Shown: positions 1 through 28,897, numbered from the stretch's first letter. The stretch is DNA of 64,000 bases from Allolobophora icterica (GCA_963556255.1 OY744608.1:33725654-33789653), one strand, 5' to 3'. The notes: generated by a model from the sequence alone, not told the origin. Program-made: numbers and translations.

Positions 1-40
1 TTCGGGGCCTGCCTACCTCAACTTGTTAACAGATGGCAGG
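1..40 (+). CDS. Candidate upstream exon end of the IRAG/LRMP-like gene
   Basis: Bases 1-40 end at a strong donor (AGG|GTAAGT). Two of the three frames are open. The phase left by either does not join directly to the exon at 2630, which needs two carried bases, so at least one more exon would be required between them. I recognise no domain in so short a stretch. Confidence 0.25.
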
Positions 41-2629
41 GTAAGTATGCCTTACTGAAATACAGGAATGTATGATGTAAGTCTTAGTTTGGCTAGAAAG
101 CTCAGTCTGTTTGCTGTGAAGACACACTGCTATCAGACAATATTGTCCAATTGCTGTGGAGAGTGACACTACTATCTGGTTATGGGCAAAAGTGATTGTG
201 ATTTTATACCAGACTAGTTGTTTCTGGCCACATTAATACATACTGTTTCCAGACCTCATTTCAAAGCATGAGTTGACAGCTGTTATCACCTTGGCTGAGA
301 CAGCAGCTATGCTCCTTCCTGGTGTTAAGTAGGCTGACATGGGCAGCAGTGGCACAAATAACATATCTCAGTTGCAGCTGCTAGTATGTGCAGAGGATAG
401 AGACATGTGCATTAGTTGGACTGCTCTGGGACTGTACTGCTCTCTGATGGACTTGAATCCAGTTGCAGCTAGCGACTGTTACCCCAACTGTTTTCCCATA
501 TTCAGGCAGCAGATACAGACTGCTGCACAGGAAGTTTCTGTCTCTTGTCTTAAATAGGTGTCTTGGGAGAACCACAGTGTAACCGATCATTAATTTCACA
601 TGCAATAGATCTCCAGTGTATTATTAAATTATTTGTTATTTCACTACATACCAGTGAATGCAATCTATTGAATTAGATGCAGCCAAATGAATGGCTTAGC
701 AGTATTAGTGATTGCCTTATTGTGCCTTTAACAATGGATATGCATGTTGTGATTCATTATCCATGTATTGCTTTCTAAACCGTCCGTCAGTCTTTTATTA
801 TGATGGACGTGTGTGTCCAGCAGATAATGAAAGATGTGTGCACAGCAAATTAAAGTCTGTGTCTGCACTTGTGGTTTATTTCAGCAGAGTCCCTTCTTCC
901 CAGTAAATCAAGACAAATGGTATCTGTAGGGGCTTCATCCAAGTAATCAGTAATTCCTAGAGCTTTATTTTGGCAATGCCAGCTAAGTTTTGTTTTGTTG
1001 ATGGGTCTTGTTTCTAAAGGAAGCGTTCTTAACAGGGAGCTGACAGAAATTTTATAAAGGCATTTTGCATTAATAGTCTGAGTGGCTAATAGAGTTTATG
1101 AAATGTAATGTAATAAAACATTTATACAGCACCCCTTATGAACCTCTCAAAGAAAGACATGGAGAGATCTCGTTGAGGGATTAAATTAGTTCTAAGAAGA
1201 TTTTGCAGATGAAAATTTGGTGAGGCTGAAGATTTTGAACGAGGGAGGTAAATGTGCATTGACCATTTTCTTCTGCTTCAGTTTGATGTTTGGCATGTAA
1301 AATCTCTTGTTTTAGAACACAAATTACTTTACAAGACAGATGTTGGCATTTTTATAACCTACAAGAAAGAAACACCTTTGGGCTAATTCTCTGGGCTCTT
1401 CTGACGATGGAAGACCTTTAAGGATGCTTTTGCTTTTCTATTCTTGTACTTCAGAGCTGAACGTAAACTTTGAATTTTGAAGGGGACTTATGTATGTATG
1501 TGTGTTTATATGTATGTATGTATGTAGGTATGCTTGTGTGTATGTTGATATTTCTATGGCACATTATAAGCTCTGAAAGTACATTACCTTTACAGTACAG
1601 TTTATTTAACAGCGCCTCTGATTAGGTTGTACTGCGAGAGGGGCTTTATAAATGCATAAATACAATACCATACAATACACTTGCAAATGTACTTTCTGTT
1701 ATGTGCTACTTTTTTATGACTGGTGCTGAACAAATTCCGAGTACCTATATGTGTGTGCAATGTACTGCTTAAATCTCCAGTTTCTTTAACAGTGTTATTT
1801 TTGAAATATTTGTTGATACACTGACATGCTTCAGGTTTCATATAATTTAGTCATGTTTATTCTAGTTCTTGCTTTACAGACAATTGCAAATGTATAATAA
1901 TGCTGTGAACAATTTAAGCTATAGGCTGACAGTAACCCTCCTCTTGTTTGTATGTATATGTGTATATGGACATTTTCAGATTCAACTAAACTGATCAAAG
2001 AACTTAATTTGTTCTTGCCCACTTTACTTGACTAAGTGAAAAAAATCATCTACCTAATGCAACTCATTGGTGACACTGAGAAAGTTAGGCAATATAAATT
2101 ACACAGATTGTAGGTGCAGTATTATATGCAGTATATGAGTCTGCGATTCAAATTTCTCATGACTTTGCACGTGTTACAAATTGTTGTAATAATAATAATA
2201 TTGGTGTGTTGTTCATAGCTGATCCATCCTATGAACTACTCATTAGAACCTCACCTCTTGCTATCACTCACAGGTCCACAGGTCTTTCACTGAAAACTGA
2301 AAACACTGCTCTTTCACAAATCCTGTCCCTATTCATCCTCTTCCCCTTACCTCCCTCACCGTTTCAACTCGAAACACTATCCACCTTAGCCATCTGACTG
2401 GCTGCCTGCCTGATCCCTTTGGATCTGGACCTGGAAGCAATTTCGCCCCACACCCACATATCGATTATGTTTGGACTAAGCACTTGTGAATAAGCTGTTA
2501 CCTGCAACTTCGCTTTTTGGGCGCTGTAGAAATTTTGAGATTACAATTACGATTAGCCAGATGCATACATACATACATACATACATATTGACAGATGTTT
2601 AAAACTGATTTCTGGTTTGTTTTTTTCAG
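41..2629. other. No recognisable coding; probable intron or upstream DNA of the IRAG-like gene
   Basis: AT-rich DNA with only short shadow reading frames. It contains small GTAT/ATAC microsatellites (about 1490-1530 and 2563-2587) and no domain, RNA gene or complete mobile element that I recognise. Confidence 0.5.
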
Positions 2630-19658
<17,029 letters not shown>

Positions 19659-20660
19659 ATTGGCAAATTTGGGCAGGAGATTGAAATGGACAGTATCATC
19701 TAAAATAGCCCAAAATGAACATCAGGATTGAATCTACAGTTGGGCTTTTCGTGTCTCGCACCTTCCAGCATTAAGTTTATTAATTGTTTGTACCATTCAA
19801 CCAAATATCTATAGGATTATCGGGCAAACTGTGATCGAATTCATGTTGTCGTGTGCTAGCTGAAAGTTGGCTAATGATTTTGTATGTTGAATGCAGGCAA
19901 CACTTGCATGTTTTGACTCAATAGCAATGATGTTGTATCTTGTTCTGTGTGATATTAGAGATCAGGTTTGTATATTGTATAATACGTGTACATACATGTG
20001 TGTATGTATATCTATATTATAATAGTGGGAAGTCTCCCAAAGTTTATATATAGTCTTTGTAAGTTTTAGCAGTTTTGAATGCCAGGCTAACTGCAGTAAG
20101 GTGCATGCAACATGAAGCAGTGTGAAGCTCTTCCACAATTTACTTGCAACACGGACTAGTTCATATCGAGTCAAATACGGTATTTATATCGGAGAGTTGT
20201 ATACGACAATGAAACGTTCTTGCCAAAGTTAATACGACATTCACAGTACTATGAAATGTTGCATGTTAAACCAAATTTGCCAATTACCTGTGATGACAGT
20301 GAAAATCCTTATGCAAGTTAAGTTTTTTGTTACCTGTGTCTTCTCCTGTAGCCTGTAGGTAACGATATTTTTTGTTGATAGATATCGCTGCTTTCACGAC
20401 ATTGATAGTAATTACGTTTAGAAAAGTTATGAAGAGCTTTAAAGTACACATGTCTTTCCAGCAGACCACAAGTGAGAAGCTTAAATGTGATTTCACAGGC
20501 ACGCATTATCCAGGTGGAAATGCATTGTTATATAAGTTTATTTCATCATGTCTTTTTCTGAAATCCCGCAGTCCTTAGCCTGATGACCGAAAATAAGAAA
20601 TGAGGTCAAGAATCGGATGGTTTGTGTATTATATTGTGTTGTATTAATTTATCAAATAAA
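19659..20660 (+). other. Probable 3' UTR of the IRAG-like gene
   Basis: No coding pattern and no recognised repeat follow the stop. A canonical AATAAA lies at 20655-20660, about 1 kb downstream. Confidence 0.5.
20655..20660 (+). terminator. Polyadenylation signal candidate AATAAA
   Basis: A canonical hexamer in an AT-rich context, a plausible distance after the stop at 19658. The cleavage site cannot be read from sequence. Confidence 0.45.
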
Positions 20661-21888
20661 ATTTTAAAAATTAAGATTTAAGTCAATGTCATGGTAAACA
20701 CAGCTCTGCTCTCACAATCATATGTGCTTCCAGAGCCGAAACTGAGCTGCCACCTGGTGTCGTGATCTCTTTAATTTAATTGTGGATGTTCATTATCATT
20801 TGACCGTCTTGTCGGATATGTTCAGATTTAATGAGTAATGACTTCTGTAGCGCCATAATGTGCCAAAATAATTTCTGGCGACGTCAGCAGCCATTTTGCT
20901 ATAAGATGTTGTTAAACTCTGGATCCAACAAGACACCAAACATCTGACAGCTAGGGTGCCAAGTTATTGTTTTATTGGTGAAGTTTAAGTAACTGATTCT
21001 AATAATGCTACTGAATGGTAGAATATGTTATTTAAAGAATAATTCACAAATTAGTTGACTATAGTGACATCCCTATAGGGATCAACTTAATTGGTTCCTT
21101 CGAAGTTTTCCCTTTGACATCCAAGTCTAGGCTGTTGTTATTGCTTGTATCACCGTTACATGTATTTGTGATCATTACAGTTTTGTTCAGCTCAGTACAA
21201 TCCAAAACAAAATTCTAGTGCGCCACGTGCATCTAATGTGATCAATAAGCGCAGCAGCCTACAAGGTCAGTCCCATTGACAAAAGCAGTGAGTTACAGAC
21301 AGCTAGGTTGCTGGTTATATGATTAATTCTATTTTTAAACGTCTGCAGCCGGAAAGTTGCCTACCTAATAGATGTCTTTAAGCATCAAGAATATATACTT
21401 TTTACCACCTCATGTCAATCCCCTAACTACCGATCGACACCAAAATGCATAGATTTCATGTGACCAGGAGTTGCGAGGGTTTTGTAGTATTTCTAAGGGG
21501 TTCGGCCCCTCTGGTATTCATGGGGCTTACGGTCGATCGACTGTCGACACGTGGACGATTTAACGAAGATAGCGACTAAATTGACAAACAGACAAGACCG
21601 AAGTTTTCCGAGCAACTATCCTTTGTTCGACATATGAAACGCTGAGCTAACTCAACAGCTCAATATTATATCTGAGTTAAAAAATTTCTTTTCTTTCACA
21701 GATCACAAACGTAAAATGTACTTGAAACGACAGTCAAAGAAATGCAGTTCACATCAAATTCAGCTGAGAAATTATTTGCAGAAATCTAGGCCTACTTACA
21801 CCATAAGTTACTGATAAAGTTCTTCAACGGCAATCTTTCGTAGCAGTCTGTCTATGCTGCAATCGTATCGACTTGCTTACGATGCTAC
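20661..21888. other. Intergenic, nothing recognised
   Basis: No open frame with domain character, no RNA gene and no repeat matching others in the window. Confidence 0.4.
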
Positions 21889-21896
21889 TCGCTTGC

Positions 21897-22034
21897 CATA
21901 GGCGTAGACTCGAGGGTGGCAGCCGGGGCACGTGCCCCCGCCCCAATAATTGAGATGGACTGTACATTAGATCCAATAAGTGTAGAAAAATAGCCAAATC
22001 CCCCCCCCAATATTTTTACAAGTTTACGCCAGTG
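21897..22034. mobile_element. hAT-like MITE, 138 bp, 8-bp target duplication
   Basis: Starts CATAGGCGTAGACTCG and ends AAGTTTACGCCAGTG, imperfect inverted ends. TCGCTTGC flanks it on both sides (21889-21896 and 22035-22042). Confidence 0.88.
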
Positions 22035-22156
22035 TCGCTTGCTATGCTATTCGTTTGCTATGCTATCTCACGTCTAATGCAAATCTATGCACGCCTTGCG
22101 CTCTATCTATCTGCTATTTATCCTCTAAAACCAAGAAAAAGACTGAGAGCTAAGAC

Positions 22157-22635
22157 CAGTGGCGGCGATCTTGTCTGAGAGGTGGGGAGGGACAAAGTCG
22201 GCCATGGTCTGGTCGATGACGTTTTTTTAGGAATTCATGTCCCAAAAAATTCTCCAAAAAAACTTGAAAACTTTACTACAAAATTCGTCTCCAAAAAAGT
22301 TTATGACCTTTTTAGTCATTCACCTTTTTCATACTTTTTCGGGGCTCCCAACAAAAATGTCACTGCCTTCTTCTTCGTCTATAAGCTTCATTACCTTTTT
22401 TAGGAATTCATCTTCTTTCTCAGAATTTTTTGGGGGACACTTCTGCTCAAAAAAAGAGTTTTTTACACTTCTGCTCAAAAAAAGTTTTTTTACCTCATCT
22501 GATCAAAAAGGCAGTCAGAACCCTCACACGCAATTAGGCCTACATTTGTTGGCCTTTTTTCGTGTTTCTTCCAAATTTGGGGGGACAAATGTATGGCGTG
22601 TCCCCCCCCCCCCACTCTTAAAGGTGGGGGGACAT
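22157..22635. mobile_element. hAT-like element of the GGCGGCGATC family, right end atypical
   Basis: The left end CAGTGGCGGCGATCTTG matches those at 59574 and, inverted, 41572. GCTAAGAC flanks it on both sides (22149-22156 and 22636-22643). The right side stops at GGTGGGGGGACAT and lacks the inverted terminus. The interior repeats AAAAAAGTTTATGAC-like blocks shared with 41006-41572. Confidence 0.7.
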
Positions 22636-22726
22636 GCTAAGACTGAAAAGAAGCGCAATGCACTGCACTGATGGGCGCTTTTATAGATTTTCAGGGTCGG
22701 GGGACCAGTCCGGGGAGGAGAGGTCA

Positions 22727-22784
22727 TCCAGTGCATAATGCAGGTCACAGTGTATCCAGTGCATAATGCAGGTCACAGTGTACA
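22727..22784. repeat. Short tandem duplication, about 28 bp twice
   Basis: TCCAGTGCATAATGCAGGTC plus CACAGTGTA occurs twice in a row just before the LINE fragment. Confidence 0.85.
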
Positions 22785-22829
22785 TTACCGACGCGATATC
22801 ACGTTCGGTACGAGCAAGCGCAATATACA

Positions 22830-23335
22830 AGCGCGCCTTTCATCTCTGCAGTCTGTTCTGAATGCGGCTGCCAGGCTCATTGTCCGTTTTCCTCGCTTCT
22901 CTCACATAACTACCTTTATGACTGATGTACTTCACTGGCTTCCTGTTGCTTCCCGCATCCAATACAAGGTTCTCCTGGTCTCTAGGACTCGACTGGGAAA
23001 AGCTCCTAAATACCTCTGTGACCTAATGCGTAAACCTCTATCTGCTCTCTCTTCCTGCCCTCTTCGGTCTGCCGACCGCCTTGATCTAGGCCCCTAATTG
23101 TCCCTCGCTCAAGGACTTCGATGGCTCAGCATCGTGCTTTTGCCATCCTTGGCCCTTCCCTATGGAATAACCTGCTCCCCCTCTCCGTAGCAAGATATTG
23201 CTTGGGATCTCGCCCTCTTCTCTCCGCTGCCTAAAGACCTTTCTTTCCCTCGGGGCTGACACGCTGGGAGCGCCTCTAAATAGTCTATGCTGTGAGATAA
23301 TCATAAATAATCATATAAGATAAGATAAGATATCA
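22830..23335 (+). mobile_element. L2/CR1-like LINE 3' end
   Basis: Encodes the C-terminal pattern SVLNAAARLIVRFPRF, then FMTDVLHWLPVASRIQYKV and PKYLCDLMRKPLS, with frameshifts afterwards. The 3' end reads GGGAGCGCCTCTAAATAG and the tail is ATAAGATAAGATA. Dead copy. Confidence 0.85.
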
Positions 23336-23339
23336 ACTT

Positions 23340-25030
23340 TCGCCCTAACACAGACGCTATCATTACGTCATTGTATTATTGACGTCATAAATGGCAATCG
23401 TGCCATTGCAAATTTCTCAACAATATATATTGTCTTAACTAGTGCCTTTTCCCGTCATAATTATGACGGCAGTAGGCCTATAATAGTGTTTGAGACTTTG
23501 AGTATTTGCCCGTCATATTATGACGTCATATTATAGGCCTATATGTATCGTTGGTTATCGCCGTCGTCAAGAACGCCGTCGTCAAGACAACCGCTTTATG
23601 TTTCACAATAGAACAGAAGCCGTTTGTGACGTAGCGTCCTCCGACAGACAAATTTGCATATTAGGAAACTATATTAATAGATAGGGCCTACACGATCGGA
23701 ATGCTAAGACAAATTTCTTACTAATTTTCATTTATCTCGTACCTAATGTGCTTTCTATTATGCATCCACTCCGTTATTGCATTTTTGCAATGATTATGAA
23801 TAAATTTAATTGCAATAATATTTTTAATATAACGCTTGTAAGCAAAATAATGAGTTTACCATCGATTGGTATGGACGCATGAGAGATAATATGATATTTA
23901 AAGGAGAGGAGCAAAGGAGAGGAAGTAATATGATACGCAATTTGTCTACTCCGTTATCTGTCCACTCCGTTATTATATTACTCTTAAGTTATTAAAAATT
24001 TTGCCACTATTAGGATAAGTCGTGTAGGCCTACTTCAAATATCATTTATAACACAATTTATTTAACAATATACGACATTCTTACTAGTTTTTGCATCGGC
24101 AGACTGCTTTTAATAAAGTTCACTTTTCACATTCTGTGCTCAATTCTCGAAAGATAGTAACGGAGCGGACTTATTGTGTGGTAATTTTGATGTAATTTTG
24201 ATGTTGTGAGCAGATTTTTAGGACAACACAAATATTTTTAATGTTTTCTGTTTATTTGATCACTGGGAATGAATGACGCAAGTGATTTTTATTTAGTTAC
24301 TTGGCCAAAAATAATACATTCGACTTTTATAAATATTAATACTAAGAACATATCGCCATGTCAAGATACGCAACAGAAAGCTGTCTACTATATTTATATA
24401 CATAGCTCATAAGTGTATAGCAACGGAGTGGACATATATTTTAGTAAGGCTATTTTTCTACTAAAACTTGCTACATTTACATATTAGTGCAGAACCAAAT
24501 ATATATTTGTGGAATAGAAATATTCAAGATTTGCTCCAAAAAAAACAATGTAATTTGCAAAAACTTTTTGCTTCTAAAATTAGTGAATTTTGACATGTTA
24601 CCGGAAAATAACTCTTAAGATTAAGCAATTTTGGAGGGAACCTTTTGGTTACAGAGGGCACAATTCTATGACGTCACGCAATTCTGCGTTGTCTGAGGTC
24701 ACAAAGTTTGCAGTTCAGTTAAATTAATTTTTGAACTGCGCAAAGTGCGCATTTTAACGACTCATCAAATTAAACAATTTAACATAGTTAATAGTAAATT
24801 CTAGGCCTACTATTCTGAATCTGCGTCAAATATATACTGCGACTGAAAAAGACTTAAGACTTGATTGTATTTTACTTATGAACATTAGACAAGTATAATC
24901 AATCATTCGGCTGATCGTTGCTAATACTACAGCGGCATTCTGGGCTTTAGTCATTTTCGTAGACGTCCACGCAAGTAAATCTATACTAAGTCTAATCGAA
25001 GAACTAATAATTATATGTATGTTTTGTATC
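23340..25030. other. AT-rich intergenic stretch with a recurrent TCCACTCCGTTA motif
   Basis: No gene is seen. The motif TCCACTCCGTTA or close variants occur three times forward (23765, 23945, 23961) and twice inverted (24158, 24421). Palindromic CGTCATAATTATGACG-type sequences lie near 23450-23530. It may be a decayed element with motif-bearing ends, but I could not find its termini. Confidence 0.45.
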
Positions 25031-25035
25031 TAGAA

Positions 25036-25290
25036 ATTTATAAAGCGCCTCTCCCAGAATAACTATTCAGAGGCGCTCTTAGCACAGAGCGAAATTAAAC
25101 GGGGGCGGTAAAGCAGAAGCCTTTAGGGAACGAGAGAGCGATGAGGAAAAGCCAGTCATTAGTTTTGCCCTGAAGGGTGGGGGAAGGTCGCTCCCGATCG
25201 TGGGACCCTCTACAGCAAACGCCCAGTGCTGGGCCAAGGCAGTTTTAGTCCTGGGAACAAAAAGATCAGTGAAACACTGGGATTCAACTA
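25036..25290 (-). mobile_element. L2/CR1-like LINE 3' end, reverse
   Basis: The + strand reads TTTATAAAGCGCCTCTCCCA, then CCAGTGCTGGGCCAAGGCAG and TAGTCCTGGGAACAAAAAG, the reverse complement of the family 3' end and C-terminal coding part. Confidence 0.75.
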
Positions 25291-25469
25291 CATATGCAGG
25301 AATAAACCTACATGCTACTTAATTGTCTACTGGTTCTTGAAGGTTGAAGGTATTTAAACTATTTGGTTTGGTTTGAAGGGATAGCTTGACCGTGCTTGTC
25401 ATTGCCTATGTCCACTGCCCTGCGCCTGGGGCGCGGTAGGAATGATGAGCCAGGCAACTGATACCCTGC

Positions 25470-25705
25470 AATCCTGCATGTTTGGATGACATCGAATTGC
25501 TTACAGCTCAGTTCGGCCAAGACTCAGCTAATCTGGCTTGGCACCTGTTAGCAGCTCGCCAAGATAGATATTTGGTCCTTTGCTAAGGAATACCCACATT
25601 TTACCTTCCTAACTTCAGTCCGAGACTTAGGACTCACCTTAGACCAGGAGCTTATATTTGTCCAACATACTTATATTTGACCTACACCAACTGACTGAAA
25701 CCTTT
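25470..25705 (+). mobile_element. L2/CR1-like LINE reverse-transcriptase fragment
   Basis: Encodes LNSAKTQLIWLGTC, then SVRDLGLTLDQEL, the segment after the YADD box in L2/CR1 LINEs. It is followed by the 905-bp element at 25715 and a further LINE copy. Confidence 0.65.
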
Positions 25706-26124
25706 CCCTATATCGGTGACCCGTCAAAAGAGCGACCGACATAAGAGCGCCGACAAAAGAGCGTCGACAAAAGAGCGCCGACATAAGAGCGCCGACGAAA
25801 ACTTTATATCGAGGGTCCTGTAGCGAAACTTTTATTAGCATTCAAGGGAGAGGGACAGCTGAGAGATTATCAAATCACTTTAACCTTTATCAATGATTGT
25901 TACGAACTGCATTATATCAACTGGTATGGGAAATAAACAAGTATTTTATTTTATGTTACATAGTTGAGTGCCGACATAACCATTAAATCGCGCGGATGAC
26001 TTGAACAGAATCCTGGTATTCGGAACGGAAGAAAACATGATTTGCTTTGTAATCTTTTTCGTCGCATTCCGTTAATCAATTTTGGTCTTTATTTTCATCG
26101 ATCTTCCAGCTTCTAGTTTGAGCT

Positions 26125-26126
26125 AT

Positions 26127-26172
<46 letters not shown>
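26125..26172. repeat. (ATC)n microsatellite
   Basis: Trinucleotide ATC tract, about 48 bp, within the 905-bp element. Confidence 0.95.
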
Positions 26173-26173
<1 letters not shown>

Positions 26174-26490
26174 TTCAACTTCTAGTCTGAGCTCTATTGT
26201 CGAAGAAAATATAGCTCAAGCTAGAAGCTGGATTATCGATGAAGATATAACTTAACCCTAAAGCTGGGAGAGCGATGAAAACATAACTCAAACTAGAAGC
26301 TGGATGAGTGATGAAAACATAGCTCAAACTAGTAGTTGGATGAGTGATGAAAACATAGCTCAAACTAGAAGCTGGATGAGTGATGAAAACATAGCTCAAA
26401 CTAGAAGCTGGATGAGTGATGAAAATATAGCTAAAACTAGAAGCTGGATTCTCGATGAAAACATAGCTCAAACTAGAAGCTAGATCCCCG
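26173..26490. repeat. 36-bp minisatellite, about 8-9 copies
   Basis: The unit begins GATGAGTGATGAAAACATAG and ends CTCAAACTAGAAGCTG. Because 36 is divisible by 3, a reverse-strand 12-residue repeat frame exists (SYVFITHPASSL). There is no start context, signal peptide or flanking exon to support translation. Confidence 0.9.
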
Positions 26491-26628
26491 TGAACCTTTC
26501 GTCAGTGAACCATTTGTCGTGACACCTCACACTTCTTATCGGCGCTCTTATGTCGGCGCTCTTTTGTCGGCGCTCTTTTGTCGGCGCTCTTTTGACGGGC
26601 GCTCTTTTGACGGGGTGCCCCCTATATC

Positions 26629-27340
26629 ACTTTCTCCCTTACTGTTCGTGACCTAGGTGTTACGCTGGATCGAGAGCTTAGTCTCTCTCAGCACGTTAAC
26701 TTGGTCACTCGGAACTGTTATTATCAGCTCCGGCAGTTGCGTGTTGTACTGAGGTCCCTCTCCCATGATGCTGCAGTGATCTTAGTTCATGCATTTGTCA
26801 CTGGTAGAGTTGACCACTGTTGCTCGGTCCTTGTTGGTCACTCCAAGGGCCTAATGGGGCGACTTGACCGGGTCCTTCGTTCTGCTGCTAGACTTATTGG
26901 TCGCATTCCAAAATATGCCCCAGTCTCTGCCTATATGCGTGACGTCTTACATTGGCTTCCTGCCTCTGAGCGCATCTCCTACAGGATAGCAGCACTAGTT
27001 TGGCGGTGTCTATCTGGTAGCGCCCCATCCTACCTGTCTGAACTCTGCTGTCCGATTTCTGACTTAGCTTCTCGCAGAGCTTTGCGCTCTGCGACTAATG
27101 GGGAGCTATTGGTCCCTCGGACCCGCTCCGCAGTCAGGCAACGCCGAGCTTTCTCGGTTGTTGGCCCGTCTACCTGGAATGGTCTTCCGATATCCTTACG
27201 CTGTTTCCCCCGAAATAATTCACCTGTTTTCTTACGACAACTCAAGACCTATCTGTTTAGCCGTGACTGGGCTGGGAGCGCCTCTGAGTAGGTCTCTTGA
27301 AGAAGCGCTATATAAATGTCCAGAATGAATGAATGAATAC
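26629..27340 (+). mobile_element. L2/CR1-like LINE 3' half with (GAAT)n tail
   Basis: A mostly open frame: LGVTLDRELSLSQHVN, RLDRVLRSAARLIGRIPKYA, MRDVLHWLPASERISYRIA, YLSELCCPISDLASRRALRS, then [18 protein letters not shown] and the 3' end GGGAGCGCCTCTGAGTAGG and GAATGAATGAAT. This is the best-preserved LINE C-terminus in the window. Confidence 0.9.
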
Positions 27341-27354
27341 TAATCTCCTCTGCT

Positions 27355-27653
27355 GCAGCTGTTACTACCATCTGTGACAGTCATATCTTGCTCTCTCTCT
27401 CCTAGTTCAGCATCTACACTCATCCATGCTTTTGTGGTCTCCCACCTCATTTATTGTAGCGCCATACTGATGGTCTCCCAACCTGCCGAATGAGGTGCCT
27501 CAATCGGGTCCTGCCCACAGCTGCCCGGCTGGTGGTTCAGCGGTGCCTTGAGGGCTTGGCTTCCCCTTACCTTCAGGAACTTTGCTGCTCCACTGTGGCT
27601 GTCCAGCGTCGCAGCTCACTTCGCTCTGCGGCGCAGGCTGAGCTCCTTGTTCC
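27355..27653 (+). mobile_element. L2/CR1-like LINE 3' half, part 1 (split)
   Basis: Encodes MRCLNRVLPTAARLV, then YLQELCCSTVAVQRRSSLRS and AELLVP up to 27653, where a hAT-like insert begins. The frame resumes at 28519-28527 with VPRTRTAVRQHRAFSV. Confidence 0.8.
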
Positions 27654-28518
27654 CAGTCTTGCTGTCAAGACCTTAAACCTCAAGACCAAGACCAAGACTT
27701 TGAACACCAAGACCAAGACTTTGAACCTCAAGACCAAGACTTTGAACACCAAGACCAAGACCTTGAACCTCAAGACCAAGACCAAGACTTTGAAACTCAA
27801 GACCAAAACTGAGAACAAGACCCAGAAATCACAACCATATCCAGACTTCTATTCTTTACTAAAAAATTTGTCAAGTCTGACTACTCGCTATTTTAATTAA
27901 AACATGAGTCTTTTATTTTATTCAAACAAAACAACTCCAAATGCAGACTGCAGAGAATTCCTAATTCGTATTTACAAAAGTCTTTCATGCGAAATGTTAT
28001 TCCAAATGCCGGTTGCATTTTATAAAAAAACCAACTCGCTCAGAATTTTCTGACCAAGACGTGACCTGTGGGGCCTCATAAAAACTCTGCCATGTGAAAA
28101 ATACGTTCTACAGGTGCTGAAATCACTGACACACAGAGCAGCTTTTCAAGCAGTTGATGTAAATGTGCAAATCGTGAATCTGTTTTGAAATCATTCCATG
28201 GTAAATAAGAAATCAAAATAATTGTCCAAAACAACAGGAAAGCCTCATTCACACCGTGTAAATACTAAAGCAATTGTATTAGTAATTATTGGATAAATTT
28301 TTAAAATTCTTGTGTTTTGTTAAATGACTGTTCATATTGTCAAAAGTCTTGGTCTTGGTCTTGCAAAACCAAGACCAAGACTTTGAACATCAAGACCAAG
28401 ACCAAGACCTTGAACCTCAAGACCAAGACTTTTGGTCTCAAGACCAAGGCCAAGACTTTTTAAAACGAACTCGAGTGCACTCGAGACCAAGACCTTGGTC
28501 TCGAGGACAACAAGACTG
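27654..28518. mobile_element. hAT-like element, 865 bp, carrying two minisatellite arrays
   Basis: Starts CAGTCTTGCTGTC and ends GACAACAAGACTG (13-bp inverted ends, one mismatch). CTTGTTCC flanks both sides (27646-27653 and 28519-28526). Arrays of CAAGACCAAGACTTTGAAC-type units lie just inside both ends (27664-27815 and 28342-28460), around a roughly 500-bp AT-rich non-coding middle. A palindrome with arms CTCGAGACCAAG lies at about 28480-28505. Confidence 0.88.
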
Positions 28519-28526
28519 CTTGTTCC

Positions 28527-28745
28527 CCGCACGCGGACTGCTGTTCGGCAACACCGTGCCTTCTCTGTTTCTGGCCCTGCAACCTGGAATGGTCTTCCAG
28601 TAGCACTGCACCTGATCCCAATCGATTGCTCTTCACTTTTCCACTCTGCCTTAAAACTGTTTTGTTTGACCGTGGTTGGACTGGGAGCACTCCTGAGTAG
28701 ATAACCTTGAAGGGTCGCTATATAAAACCCTCTGTAATAATGATA
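28527..28745 (+). mobile_element. L2/CR1-like LINE 3' half, part 2 (split)
   Basis: Continues the LINE from 27653 with TRTAVRQHRAFSVSGPATWN, then the 3' end GGGAGCACTCCTGAGTAG and a TAATGATAATAAT tail. Confidence 0.85.
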
Positions 28746-28897
28746 ATAATTGTTGAAGTTTACATTAAAGTTCCTACCACGCTGTGAAACGCCAAAGTAT
28801 TTATAACAAACCAAGTATATTATTTAGAGTGAATATATACGCAGTAGGCTAATTTCTTATGTTTTTACCACACAGCTTATCTCTGTTTCTTCTTTAG

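Larger units (their letters stand above)
25715..26619. mobile_element. 905-bp inverted-repeat element with 9-bp target duplication and minisatellite core
   Basis: Starts GGTGACCCGTCAAAAGAGCG and ends in the near inverted copy CTTTTGACGGGGTGCC. CCCTATATC flanks both sides (25706-25714 and 26620-26628). Each end carries an array of a CGACAWAAGAGCGC motif (25725-25795 and, inverted, 26536-26610). The core is a 36-bp tandem repeat (about 26170-26490). No coding. A 9-bp duplication suggests a Mutator-type element, but no transposase supports that. It is inserted in a LINE. Confidence 0.8.

Noticed and set aside
26175..26471. Reverse-strand 12-residue repeat protein
   Set aside because: The 36-bp minisatellite is divisible by 3, so frames stay open; it lies inside a transposable element without splice sites or a start context.
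26701..27291. 196-codon frame as a host gene
   Set aside because: It is the C-terminus of an L2/CR1-like LINE ORF2, with the LINE 3' end and tail directly downstream.
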